Notes: a model not told the origin generated them from the sequence alone. A stretch of DNA of 64,000 bases from Ipomoea triloba (GCF_003576645.1 NC_044927.1:17387631-17451630); one strand, 5' to 3'. Numbered from the stretch's first letter, positions 1 to 10,900 are shown. Program-made: numbers and translations.

Positions 1-597
1 CTTATTCCTGGGTTTAAACCTTTTAAATTTCAGGATTATCCAGTCAACTTTTCTACACTTTTAAAACATGGGTTGGTTAAGTCAGCTAATATTTCTCCAC
101 TCCATGAATTTTCTGGAATACTTCCAGAAATGCTGGCAGAAACTTTTGAAACTATTATCCCTGAATTTCCCAAAAAATTCAGATTGGATTTCACTTCCCT
201 TTACCCAGACTTCAAAGAAAATAAGCCTGCTTATCATCTACTCGAAGTAAACTTTCACAAAGTGGATGATGAATACAAAGACTTTGAGGCAGAACATCAA
301 CATCCCAAGGCCTTGAAACTTGAAGAAACAATGGAAATACAACTTGACCAGGCCAGGGCCAAGATACTTGCTGAAAACTTCAACTGGACAAAATTTAAAT
401 TTGCCAACAAGAACATACTGAGGGAGGACTCTCATGGGAAGATCTACTGTGATCCAAGCATAGGATCAAGATACTTTTTTCCGTTTGAAATCACTCATCC
501 TAATCCAAGACTTGTCAACTCCTACAAAAGAAGAATCAGGAGGATACTGCCAAGAACTTTGTCTTCTTCTGAATCAGAAGATATGAATATATCTTGA
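1..597 (+). pseudogene. 3' part of an endogenous pararetrovirus ORF
   Basis: The frame is open from the first base of the window to a TGA at 595-597, so the ORF enters from the left and about 198 codons are visible. The TTG at 73 is not a credible start, because the frame is open upstream of it. I recognise no catalytic motif. The product is rich in Lys, Glu, Phe and Asn, with a basic segment (NSYKRRIRRI) and a Ser/Glu-rich tail ending SSSESEDMNIS. The viral assignment comes from context: the ORF is followed directly by a promoter, a short-ORF-plus-stem-loop leader and another ORF, which is the order across the end/start junction of a caulimovirid genome. It could be the last ORF (transactivator-like) or the C-terminus of a polyprotein; I cannot decide. 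The match to Caulimoviridae is inference, not a database result. Confidence 0.6.
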
Positions 598-703
598 GAA
601 GACAGCACCACTTTACTTTGGCCAAGATAAGGGGGCCTGTCCCTTTCAACTTTACTTTAACTGTACCACTTTTTGCTGTACACTTTTTGACTATGGGGTA
701 AGG

Positions 704-855
704 AGATAAGATTCCTTATCTTTTTGTCACTTCGACCGAAGATATAGATAAGATTCCTTATCTTTTTGTCACTTCGACCGAAGATATGAGATAAGATTAT
801 TATCTTTTTGTCACTTCGACCGAAGATATGAGATAAGATTATATCTTATCTTCGG
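704..855 (+). repeat. Tandem GATA-rich enhancer repeat, 3.5 copies
   Basis: Three 42-43 bp units (704-745, 746-788, 789-830) and a partial fourth (831-855). Each starts AGATAAGATT, mirrors it with CTTATCT or TTATCT, and carries the imperfect palindrome CTTCGACCGAAG. The array lies about 65-215 bp upstream of the TATA box, where repeated GATA-type enhancer elements would sit in a pararetroviral promoter. Tandem copies suggest local amplification of an enhancer. Confidence 0.75.
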
Positions 856-917
856 TATGTCAATAATGTAATTAGTAGACAGCTGTAAAGGTAGTTCTAG
901 GTTCTTCTTCTCCCTTC

Positions 918-924
918 TATATAA
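918..924 (+). promoter_or_regulatory. TATA box of the pararetroviral pregenomic promoter
   Basis: TATATAA in the context ttctatataagg, which resembles the TATA context of caulimovirus full-length-transcript promoters. Transcription would start near 950, shortly before the short leader ORF at 979. Confidence 0.7.
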
Positions 925-978
925 GGAGAAGTTTGTATATTTGTAAAGACACACAAGCAATATACCAGAGAATTTTCA

Positions 979-1014
979 ATGAAAAACCCTTTCCAGAAAA
1001 CACTTCACTTCTAA
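979..1014 (+). CDS. Short leader ORF upstream of the stem-loop
   Basis: ATG at 979, eleven codons (MKNPFQKTLHF), TAA at 1012-1014. It is the first AUG after the predicted cap site and ends about 26 nt before the base of the leader stem at about 1041. In Caulimoviridae a short ORF ending just 5' of a large leader hairpin drives ribosome shunting to the first large ORF. The position here fits; the function is inference. Confidence 0.55.
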   Translation: MKNPFQKTLHF

Positions 1015-1039
1015 AAACTTTCTTCTTTTCTCTGCAAAA

Positions 1040-1414
1040 CAGATTGCTACTAAGAGGTAATATTACTTAAACCAGATCTCTTTACTTTCTGTTTGTTCTT
1101 ATTATTATGCTTTATTGTTCTTATTGTTCATATTTAAAAGACGTAAATCCTGCTTGAGCCGAAGCAACCTGTGTAGTCTAAGTTTATATGTCAGGTAGAG
1201 AAAGTACCCAGGTGGGGAAAAGAGAAACCTGAGTCTGAATACTTAGATGTTGTTAAGGTTGTAGACGGAGGGTCATGGGATCCTTTGGTTAGTAGGTTAG
1301 GGATGATAAGGTGAAAATAAAAAGAACAAATCTGATAATAAAGCAATAAAAGTAAGAACAAACATAAACTAAAAAGATCTAGATAAGTAATAAAACTCTT
1401 AGTATAGCAACCTG
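1040..1414 (+). other. Long leader stem-loop of the pararetroviral RNA
   Basis: The stretch 1041-1132 is largely complementary to 1321-1413. Paired blocks include agattgctactaagag with ctcttagtatagcaacct, agatct with agatct, and gtttgttcttatt with the aagaacaaa runs on the other arm. The loop of about 190 nt lies between. A leader-spanning hairpin of this size is a hallmark of caulimovirid pregenomic RNA. It lies between the short leader ORF and the ORF at 1494, the expected arrangement. The arms carry indels, so the stem is imperfect. Confidence 0.7.
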
Positions 1415-1493
1415 TGATGCAAGAGAGAAGAAGAATCTTTAAACCAGAAGGTTTTTATAAAACTTAAACTTCTTAAAAAACTTATTTATCAGC

Positions 1494-2006
1494 ATGGATA
1501 AAAAACTTATTCAACAGCACTTTGGAAGCACTAAAAACTTCTTAACGGAAAAGATACATCAGGAAACTGATGAAATTCATACTTTTTACCAAGACCTGAA
1601 TTCAGAAACATACTTTGACTACAACATCACTATACCAAATCATAACTTAATTAAACAAGGATTAGACAAAACTTTCCCTACAGAAATCTCAAATACTATA
1701 CTTTCAAAGTTAGAATTTCAAACTTTTCAAGAAACTTTATGTTTAGATTCAATTACAGAATCTACTGGTCAACTTTTTGAAAAACACGAACTAGAACTTA
1801 AACTCAAAGAGTTATCTCACTTTGTAATTACTTCAAATCACATATCCGACTTCAGAGGTTTCCTTAGACCTTTTGAGGTAAACGCCACTTACCATCTTGG
1901 TAATAAACTCCAAATATTCAACTTTCCCACTTATAATAATCATCATGAGACTGATGATTGGGATAGAAGAAACTGGAATTATTCCAGTGGACCAGAGACA
2001 GACTAA
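1494..2006 (+). pseudogene. First large ORF after the pararetroviral leader
   Basis: 170 codons from ATG 1494 (context tcagcATGG) to TAA at 2004-2006, about 80 nt after the leader stem. The N-terminal half is hydrophilic and rich in Phe, Asn, Thr and Glu. I see no zinc knuckle, movement-protein or protease motif that would fix its identity. It stops in an Asp/Trp-rich tail (DDWDRRNWNYSSGPETD) immediately before a TA microsatellite at 2014, so the viral sequence probably ends there by truncation. Its identity as caulimovirid ORF1 rests on position only. Confidence 0.5.
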
Positions 2007-2010
2007 AATT

Positions 2011-2013
<3 letters not shown>

Positions 2014-2048
<35 letters not shown>
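2014..2048. repeat. (TA)n microsatellite
   Basis: Pure TA run marking the right edge of the pararetroviral remnant and the start of unrelated sequence. Confidence 0.95.
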
Positions 2049-2049
<1 letters not shown>

Positions 2050-2051
<2 letters not shown>

Positions 2052-2812
2052 GTTCAAATGCGGCGGCGAGCTCCGGTGCGGTCATGCGGCCTAATCTGCA
2101 CCGTCCAATTTCATTAATCTTACTGAAATTCGCGTATGTTTAAGTGGGGTTATTATGGTAATTTTAGTATTTATATTACGTGAATTGGAATGGTGCATTT
2201 TAGTACATAGTGTGGCGCGTTTGAATACATGTTGTGGTGCGTTTTATTACATATGTTAGTGCATTAACTGTGTTGTGGAATGGTGTGTTTTAATCTATCC
2301 GTTGGTGCATTTTCATACGTAGAATGATGTGTAACTGTGTTGTGGAATGGTGTGTTTTAATACGTCGTCTGGTGCATTTTAATACATTGAATGATGTGTA
2401 TTTTAACACGTGTTTCTAATAAGTGTGGTGCATTTTAATACGTATAATGGTGCATATTTTAGCACATGTTTTCTTCTTCTTTTTTTTTTTTTTTGAAAAC
2501 TAGCACATGTTTTCTAATATGTGTAAATAGTGTATGCTTATAATCTGACATGAGGCACGTTGTGGTACATTTTAATACCTAGAATGATGTGTTTTATTAA
2601 GTATATTGATGAATTTTAAGTGAATAGACGCATTTGGTATATTGTGTGGAATGGTGTGTTTTATCGGTCCTCTGGTGCGTTTTAGTACGTAGAATGATGT
2701 GTTCTGTAACATATATATATTGCGCGTTGATTTGATGAGTTGATATGATCTAATGGTTGAAAATAGGCCACACGGTCACACTTAATGATCAGGCCACACC
2801 TGATCATGACTC
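2050..2812. mobile_element. Probable non-autonomous TIR element filled with short repeats
   Basis: Near the left end, 2081-2110 reads gtcatgcggcctaatctgca; near the right end, 2745-2782 contains a diverged reverse complement (ggccacacggtcac preceded by tctaatggtt). Between them, 2190-2720 is built of degenerate repeats of about 20 bases of the type tggtgcattttaatac, separated by gaatgatgtgt. The element lies between a TA and an AC microsatellite. No coding capacity is seen, and I could not define an exact target-site duplication. Confidence 0.35.

Positions 2813-2814
<2 letters not shown>

Positions 2815-2852
<38 letters not shown>
2815..2852. repeat. (AC)n microsatellite
   Basis: Uninterrupted AC run following the right end of the candidate TIR element. 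Confidence 0.95.
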
Positions 2853-2854
<2 letters not shown>

Positions 2855-4400
2855 AGTACAAAATAAATTATTCATGTGTTAATAATTGCCTAATAATTAT
2901 TATGGTAATTCTCATCGCCTACTCCCATGTGATTTTAATGATTATTTTATGATAATCTATATACATATTTTTATACTTAAGTATAATATTATTGGCACAA
3001 AATAAATTATAGTTATCTTTTCTTTAGGTGCAAATACTTAACTTAATAATTAAATATTAATATAATTGCCTAATTTTTATTTATTGTAATCATTATGGTA
3101 ATTCTCATTCCCTTCTTCCATGTAATTATTTAAGTAATATATATATAAGTATAATATTATTATAATTATAACTAAAGAATAATTGAATAATTTTTTCGAC
3201 ATTAATGTACTATAATTANCTCATTCCCTTCTTCCGTGTAATTATTTAAGTAATATATATATAAGTATAATATTATTATAATTATAACTAAAGAATAATT
3301 GAATAATTTTTTCGACATTAATGTACTATAATTAGAATAATTGAATAATTTTTTCGACATTAATGTACTATAATTATTCAACCTTTTCTTTTATATATAA
3401 TTCTCCTAATATAATTTGTATCTAATTTATTTTGAGACTAATATATAAATCATTACATTTCAAGTTTTTTTTTTACGTTACCATAATTCATCATTTTTCA
3501 TTGTATCTCTTGCTTTTTTCAGTCACATAATTAAAACTCTACCCATAATGGTTCTTACTTTCGTTTTACTCAATGGAATAAATGCCTAATGTACTACTTA
3601 GACAATTATGGTACGATTAATTCGATTGTACGAGGTGTTAGGGTTAAAAGATTGAGATACTTTTTTTTTGTTTAGTCGAAAACAATTTTAATAAGCTACT
3701 GTAAATAAGTAAATAAATAAATAAATAAATAAATATATATATATATATATATATATTGGTTTATTTCATTGGACTTTCTATTTATTCATTTATTTATTGT
3801 ATTGTATTTATTTATTTACTTAGATTAGATGATTAAAATAATATCAATGATTATCTTTTTCATGTATCTATATTAAATGACATGTATATACAATATATGT
3901 GGACTATGCATATTACTGGCATATTTTATGTATGTGTAATTTGCATAATTATGTTTATATTCTAGGCACATTTGATTTATTTAAATTCAAATGTTTTAAA
4001 ATCACGTGTTGTATCTAATAACATAATATTTTATAATATATTTTTTTTGGTAAAATATTGTGACGATCAATATATACAAGTAATTTAATATTACAAGAGA
4101 AAAAAATATTATATTGAGTAATATTTTTACACTAATCACATAATAAAATAATTGTACACGTTCAATATTAGAATTTTTTTATTATTTTATCTTTAATTTT
4201 ATTATATAAATATATAATTTAAAATATGTATCCGTGCATTACACGGGTTATTGACCAATTATTTGCTTGAATTCAAGTAAGGATAATATTAGAAAACATA
4301 ACCGATCCAAACATTTTCATCATTTGCGCTATATAATATTGATGCTATAATTTATATAATTATATATCGATCTAAATATTCTTAAAACATTATACGAAAA
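2853..4400. other. AT-rich intergenic stretch without a gene
   Basis: No supportable gene. It contains the duplicated join at 3104-3375, a (TAAA)n/(TA)n microsatellite near 3704-3757, and at 4232-4247 a small hairpin (ccgtgcattacacggg) resembling the one near the Helitron end at 4407. It may be the inside of a Helitron that ends at 4434. Confidence 0.6.
3104..3375. repeat. Direct duplication flanking a single N
   Basis: 3104-3218 and 3220-3334 are nearly identical (one c/g difference seen), with the N at 3219 exactly between them. A 41-base partial third copy follows to 3375. A near-identical repeat abutting one N suggests two overlapping contig ends placed end to end without merging. Confidence 0.8.
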
Positions 4401-4406
4401 TTCATT

Positions 4407-4434
4407 CCGTGCAACGCACGGGCGAAAATACTAG
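4407..4434 (+). mobile_element. Helitron 3' terminus
   Basis: Perfect 6-bp hairpin CCGTGC-aac-GCACGG (4407-4421), ten bases, then CTAG (4431-4434) followed by T. This is the plant Helitron 3' signature: a short GC-rich hairpin about ten bases before CTRR, with insertion before T. The element lies to the left, so the RPA1-like fragment to the right is probably what it inserted into. Confidence 0.6.
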
Positions 4435-4439
4435 TTGGA

Positions 4440-5253
4440 TTAAAATCACCAGTTGTTCTTCAGTAGAGCAATTATAATATGGTTCAATCTTAGCCACACG
4501 ATCATCCCAAATGGTGCATGTTAATCGATTATCACTGCATTTTAGAATAAAAGAATACATTAGGTTCATTAAAATATATGAATAGAAAATAATTAATGAA
4601 AAAAGTAGAAGCATACCCGGCATCCTCACTGATGAAATCAATCAACCTAGAGTTTTTTCCATTAATAACTTTATCCTGTGGAGCATGGAGTTCAACAACT
4701 CTACCTATAACATCTAGAAAAAAATAAAAATGTAATATTAGTTTCTAAACGCATACTGTATACGCATATTGTGCAAAGCCAAAATTATTTTTTTACCAAA
4801 TAGTTCCTTCTCGTCAACAGTTTGCTTTGATTTGAATTCTTCAAAACCTTTAAGGCGATAGAGGTGCATAGGGAATTTGGGATTCTTGAATTATTTCACT
4901 ACGATTTGGTAGTTAAACTTCAACATGTATCGGTGTGGACTTATTTTAAAGTTGTAAAAGTTTGTGATCACTCCAAAGTTCTTTACACCATAGACTAATC
5001 CTTCCGTAAAGACATCTTTAAACTTTTCAACATGTTCTTTTGGTATGTGTGCGTGGAGGAAGGTGCCCTGTAGTAGGTAAAAGAGTCTAACATAGATAAT
5101 ATTAAAATAAATCAGATTTCTCAAATGTAAGTACTTGTCCAAACTTACCTCTTGGTCATGAAATACCAACTCTTTAGATTTGACTTTTGAGTATTGATGA
5201 AGTTTTTCTTTTAGGAATGTCGTACGCCCTAACCACACGAACACGTAGAGCAC
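4440..5253 (-). pseudogene. Decayed Helitron-type RPA1-like single-strand DNA-binding gene
   Basis: Minus-strand pieces spell a replication protein A large-subunit-like protein (OB folds, DUF223 type). Exon 5253-5149 ends in VFHDQE; an intron with a good donor (GAG|GTAAGTTT) and acceptor (CTACAG|G) spans 5148-5068; the next exon gives HAHIPKEHVEKFKDVF and TEGLVYGVKNFGV, then PHRYMLKFNYQIVVK before a stop at 4891. A further piece at 4420-4530 gives LTCTIWDDRVAKIEPYY, typical of a later OB fold. Proteins like this are widely carried by plant Helitrons. The copy has no complete frame and its left end is cut by the Helitron terminus at 4434. A host RPA1 pseudogene is the alternative. Confidence 0.6.
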
Positions 5254-5816
5254 TCCTAGTGTTTATTGGTGATATATCTCTGGCAAGAATGAACATCGTG
5301 GTTGAATTTGAGTAGCGATTTTAAATTCGATGTGTTTGAAATTTGGTAGTGTTTTACATGAATAGGAAATCATGTATATATAGGACTTTTGTTAAGGCTG
5401 ATGATCTTTTGTTTTGCAACGAAAGGTCGGTAGTCGATAGGGTGCATTTAATTACATCGTTTGGGTAAATACAACTAAAGATATTATGACCATAATTAAA
5501 AAAGTAATTTATGTATGGAAAAACGAAAAAAAATAAGTGTAAAAAAATGTATCAAATATGATTGGTTTATAAATTATAAGGCTTAAAAATATAAATACAC
5601 CAATTTTGAAATCTGATTTCTTGGAAACTGTTGAGAATACCCCTTTTTTCACCAAAATATAAACCCATAACTTGTATACGTGAAACAACGCTGTAGTGTT
5701 TGAGCGGGAAGTTTTTGGCTCTCTTCATTTTGCTTTTATATAGATAGGGATAGAGATGTTTGTACCCTGGCGATGCGCGGTCATTAAGATTGCCAATAAA
5801 ATATTTCAATATAATA
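5254..5816. other. Non-coding stretch with possible minus-strand Helitron ends
   Basis: On the minus strand, 5786-5769 reads accgcgcatcgccaggg and 5757-5735 reads tctctatccctatctata. These resemble a Helitron GC-rich 3' hairpin and a TC-starting Helitron 5' end. A minus-strand Helitron starting here would contain the RPA1-like gene. The matches are weak and unproven. Confidence 0.25.
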
Positions 5817-5837
5817 TCTACCTACTATATTAATAAG
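5817..5837 (+). mobile_element. Helitron 5' terminus candidate
   Basis: TCTACCTACTATATTAATAA, preceded by A. Plant Helitrons begin TC and commonly read TCTA..CTATATTAATA. A possible partner 3' end is CTAG at 11822-11825 followed by T, but no clear hairpin precedes it, so the pairing is uncertain. Confidence 0.4.
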
Positions 5838-6489
5838 CCCAAAAAAGTTAGGCCTAGGAAGAAAAAATGACAGTCAAAATTCTTAAATCAAATGGATTGA
5901 TTCAGATTGTTTATATTTTTATTTTTCCTTGAGATTTCAAGTTTATCCTTAATAATTAACTTACTAATTTATTTTAATAAGAAAGGTCTTAGGTTCGAAC
6001 GGCATCCCAATCAAATTTGACATAACTAAGTTCCTCACTTTATTTTACTCTGTTTAAATTAAATAAATTAGTAGCTACAACAAAAAATGATACATATATA
6101 TTTTTAACTTAGAATTATGTATCTACAATGCCTTTAATTGAAAAAATTATTCATTATCAATAAATTAAATTAAATAAGAGAAATAATTTCATTAGTTATA
6201 TTGTCTTTATTTTCTCCAATACAAAGATTCTTTGTATTCAAATTCTTCAACTGATATTCATTACATTGTCCATTATCTTTTTTTACATTATTTTGTAATT
6301 AAATATCAAAGTTATAATACAAAATAATGTTATATATTTATTTACCAAGTATTTTATTAATACCATGAAAAAAAATAAAAAAAAAATAGTTTGAAACTAA
6401 TTATATTAACTACTTGGGGATTGGTTGACAAAGAGAGTATTCAAATAACCCAACAAATTGGAGCGGGATCACTCTATTTTACTCTTATA
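5838..6489. other. AT-rich non-coding stretch
   Basis: No supportable gene or structured repeat; short A/T runs only. Confidence 0.6.
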
Positions 6490-6690
6490 ATTAAATAAAG
6501 TGAAAATGGTCAAATTAGTCCCTAAACATTTCGTGAAAAGTCAATTAGGCCCACAAACTTATAAAAAGTGCAATTGAACATATGAACCCACAATTTTGAG
6601 TCATCCAACCCCATTAGCCAATTACCACTTTGGTAAGTGCCGGTAAATGCCTCTGTGGCGAGACATAAGCTTTGTTTTAATTTTTTTTTC
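6490..6690. mobile_element. Probable terminal region of a Mutator-like element
   Basis: The stretch ggtcaaattagtccctaaac ... caattaggcccacaaac ... caattgaacatatgaaccc ... gtaagtgccggtaaatgcc ... gtggcgagacataag resembles a recurrent plant MULE end. A related sequence forms long inverted repeats of the foldback element at 19090-19678. Its position upstream of the MuDR-type transposase remnant suggests it is that element's left end. I did not find a matching right end near 11000-11450. Confidence 0.4.
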
Positions 6691-7480
6691 TCGCCACATA
6701 AGCATAAATTAAAAAAAAAATTAAAGAAAATAAAACAAAACTTAAATTCATAATTTCAGTTCGTCCAGCCATAAAACAAGCATCCTCTCTCTAATGCTTG
6801 ATGATTTGAAACAAAACTTAGCACTGTACGTCTCACACCATCACCATCGCCCTTCCTGGCCCTAATCGCACCACCATAACAAACGGATTTCCTCGCCCTA
6901 ATTGCACCACCATCTGACTTTGTAGCAGTAATCGTAGCTCTACCCCATCGTCCCACTACCGTTTGCAGCAGTGATCAACGCTCCATCATAGCTCTAATTG
7001 CAACCCTAATTGCACCACCTTGGTAGCAGCAATCGAGCCCTAATCGCACCACTATCAGGTATTTTTCTTTTTCTTCTACCACTGATATGCTAGTAATAGA
7101 TGGGCAGTAGGAATTTGTTTGTGCTACCACTAATATGCTACCACTGATATAGGCATTTGTTTATGGGTATGAAATAATAAAGTTTTTTATATCTTTATGG
7201 TGAATGGGCAATAGCTTTCAAAATATGTTTTTTGAATGCTTATTTATTCATCTTTGACTGTATTTGTTTATGGATTGGGTCTCATTATGTTGTCAATAGT
7301 GTAGACATTTTGGGTATTGTGGTCCTAAAGAATGAATTTCAATAAGTGTAGTTGTATTTTATATATTATGTTATTGAATGATCCCTACAGTTGTGTTGCC
7401 TTTGTATACTACTAGTATAGTTTGGCTTTATATGGTTTACATTTTTGAAAGCCGTAAACAGTATGCTAGATTGTTTGGAA
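6691..7480. other. Non-coding leader region of the Mutator-like element
   Basis: No supportable gene. 6830-7060 has repeated phrases of the type ccctaatcgcaccaccat, and 7080-7150 has a short repeat of the type taccactgatatgcta. Confidence 0.5.
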
Positions 7481-7842
7481 GGTGTAAAAAGTATGTTGTA
7501 CTGCCAGTTGACTAATAATATGTTATTATTGTTGCAAATATACTCAGCCAAATCTGCCAATCTAATATACTCATTTATAAGGTGTAAAAAGTATGATATA
7601 CTGTCAGTTGAATAATAATAGGTTATTATTGTTGCAAATATACTCAGCCAACTGCCAATCTAATATACTCATTTAAAAGGTGTAAAAAGTATGATATACT
7701 ACCAGTTTAATAATAATAGGTTATTATTGTTGCAAATATACTCAGCCAAATTCGTCAATCTAATATACTCATTACAATGTGTAAAAAGTATGTTATACTG
7801 CTAGAACCTGTAATAGGTTATTGTTGTTGCAAATATACTCAG
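7481..7842. repeat. Four tandem units of about 99 bp
   Basis: Units start at about 7481, 7580, 7679 and 7778 with ggtgtaaaaagtatg (tgtgtaaaaagtatg in the last) and each contains ttattattgttgcaaatata or a close variant, then ctcag. Units differ by scattered substitutions, so the array is old and not an assembly join. It lies just upstream of the transposase start. Confidence 0.85.
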
Positions 7843-7906
7843 TATGCTTTTGTAATCCAGTTAAGAGTGTTTTTAATACAATTTAACATGTGTTTATTTT
7901 TTTAGA

Positions 7907-10900
7907 ATGTATTCCACTGTTGAAATAAGAATTCACCATGGTGGGAATTTTGTCCAAGAACTTGTGATGGACTATGTAGATGGTGAGGTGGAAACAATGA
8001 CAATGGACCCTGATTTTTTTTTTATCATATCCTCACTTATTGAAATTCATTAAGGATGACAGGTATGGTAAAATATTTTCTAATTCATTTAAACTACCAC
8101 ATGAGAGTTTGAAGAGCCTACAATTGTTGAATAATGATAAAAGTACATTGCACATGAGTTACTTGGTTGCACATTGGGGTGCAATTGACATGTATGTTGA
8201 GCATGGAATAAATGATGCATATGTGGTTCAAAATTTATCATTACCAGAACCTAAGCATGCAGATGATATTCAAGAAGATGTTGAAGTAGAAGATGATCCT
8301 GGTGTGGGTACTTAGGTAGATAATGATCTTGGTGTGATTAGTCAGGCAAGAAATGAACAAGTTCAATCTAGTGATTTAACGTTTAGTGATGAAGAAACTG
8401 ATTTGGGAAGCAGTCATGAAGATGGAGATTCTGATTTGGAAAGAAGTCATCAAGATGAAACTGATTTTGTTGATGTTGAGTGTTGTAATGCAGAAAATAA
8501 TGATGAGAAAATTCGAAGGGCTAGAGCAGAAGTTGACACTGAAAATGTAAGTTTGGGTGAGAATGATGATGTGCAAAGTCAGTATTATGACTCTGATGAC
8601 CCATTGAGTTATCAATCGGAAAAAGAAGAGGTAGAAGCAACATTTGAGCAAACCACCAATGTAGCAACAAGTAGATTTAAATACCCTTCGTACAATCCAA
8701 ATGTGGAGTCCGTTGAGCTTGAAGTGGGTACCCTCTATGATGATGGGAAACAGTTTAAAAAGGCAATGATCAACTATGCAGTTTACTCAAAGAGAAATAT
8801 CAACTTTGTGGAATGAGCCAAAGCGTGTGTCCCTTTCATGTGACCAGCCTTGCCCATTTCAAGCTCATGGATCATGGGATGACACTTTCAAGTGTTTTCA
8901 ACTTAAAACAGTGACTACGGAGCACAAGTGTAATCTAAAGTACAGCTTGAGAATAGTAAGCCAAGCATGGATAGAGGAGAGGTATGAGGATAAGATAAGA
9001 GACAACCCTTCAATTAGACCAGCAGAATTGAAAAAACACATCCAATCAGAACTGAAACTAAATGTTAGAATCTGCATGGTAAAGAGGGCAGTCAAAGCTG
9101 TTTTGAAGAAAATTGATGCTAGTTTTCAAGACCAATTTCGCAGAATAAAGGATTATGATGTATCAACTCTAATCCCAGTACCATTGATGTTATAAAAACC
9201 AATAGAACAACACCCGAATGTCCTTGTGTTTTTCAGAGATTCTACATTTGTTTTGGAGCTGTAAAGAATGAGTTTTTAGAAGGATGTAGAAAAGTAATTG
9301 GGTTGGATGGATGTTTTCTGAAGGGAATGTTGAAAGGTGAAATATTAAGTGCAATTAGTAGAGATGCTAACAACCAAATGTATCATATAGTCTGGGGATT
9401 GTAGAGATTGAAAACACTGATTCTTGATGTTGGTTTCTTGGCTTATTGAAGGCAGATTTGGGTATCACTAATACTTCCTCTTGGACTATAATTAGTGACC
9501 AACAGAAGGTAAAGAATTAACTAATACAAAACCACTTGTAACACTTTATTGAACCATTTTATTATATTTATTTTGTTTGTTATATTTTGTAAGGATTAAC
9601 CTATGTGATTCAAGAGTTGTTTCATGATGCTGAGCATCCAATTTGTGCATAACATGTGCATGCTAATTGGAATAAGCTGCATAGCGGCAAAGTGTTAAAA
9701 AAACACTTTTGGATGTGTGCAAATGCTGCCATTAAACCTGAATTCCAGGAACAAATGAAATGTTTAGGAAAGATGGACCCTACAGCAAAAATTAACTTAG
9801 AAAGGTAATCTGACTTCAAACTTGAGTTTTAAATGTGCAAAATCTAACTTAAAAGTGTGATTTTGATTTGCAGAAACTGATTTATAAGTTATAACATGTG
9901 ATTTATATATGCAAATTTGACTTTGAACATATATATCTGATGTGCAGAATCTAATATGCAGAAACTGATTTATATATATGATATGTAGAATCCAATTTAT
10001 ATAAATGATATGCAAAATCTGATTTATATATATGATATGCATAATCTGATTTATATTGACTATTTTATATAGCTAATATGCAGAAACTGATTGAATACAT
10101 GTGTTTTAAATATGCACAATCTGAATTATAACATGTGTTTGAAGGTACCCTCCGAGATTTTGGTGCAAGGCTTTCTTTAGAACAACTGTGAAGTGTGATA
10201 TTGTGGATAACAACCTCTGTGAGGCGTTTAATGGCACCTTGGTGAAAGCAAGAGTGAAGTCCATTATCTCTATGTTGAAAGACATAAGAGTAGGGGTGAT
10301 GCGGAGGATTGCAAAAAAAAAAAAAAAAAAAAACTCGGTGGAAAGTTGGATTGGAAATTATGGACCATTGGTCATGAAGAAACTGAATACAAATATTCAC
10401 AAAAGTATGGGCTAGAAGGTATGCTGAAACTAATATATGCTTAATATATGTTGAATGCGTGCTTAGTATATATGTTGAATATAATGCTACAATTTGTGTG
10501 CTTAAATATATCATGATAGGCTGATTTCAATGGAGATGATGGTTATAAAATAAGAAAGGGAGACAACAATTTAAGGCCAAACTTGCTGGTAGAAGTTGCT
10601 CATTCAAGGCACGGGATCTTTCAGGTATACCATGCCCACACGCAATATGTGCATCTTCGACATTGGAAGGGAACATCATGACTACATTGACTCATGCTAT
10701 TTAAAAGAAGCTTACCTAAGAACTTACGCCATAGACCTCAACTAATGAATGGCGAGCTATTCTGGCCAAAGACACAAAATGAAGAGATACTTGCTCTAAT
10801 TAAAAAAAAAAGACTGGAAGACCAAAGAGAAAAAGAACACGTGAGGTAAGAGAGGGTCCATCTCGTCCTAAGAAAAACACATCAACTACCGGTAACACTA

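Noticed and set aside
73..597. Start of the first ORF at 73
   Set aside because: The codon is TTG and the frame is open back to base 1, so the real start lies outside the window.
1040..1414. Reading the leader inverted repeat as a MITE
   Set aside because: It lies exactly between a promoter with a short ORF and a large ORF, has no target duplication, and fits the pararetroviral leader hairpin.
1897..2094. ORF with a YIYIYI tract
   Set aside because: It merely reads through the TA microsatellite in another frame.
7481..7842. CRISPR-like regular spacing
   Set aside because: The whole 99-bp unit is repeated with no unique spacers, and the setting is eukaryotic; it is a tandem repeat.
8376..8651. 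Minus-strand hydrophobic ORF opposite the MULE linker
   Set aside because: Antisense of an Asp/Glu-rich coding stretch, which always yields Phe/Ile/Leu-rich shadows.
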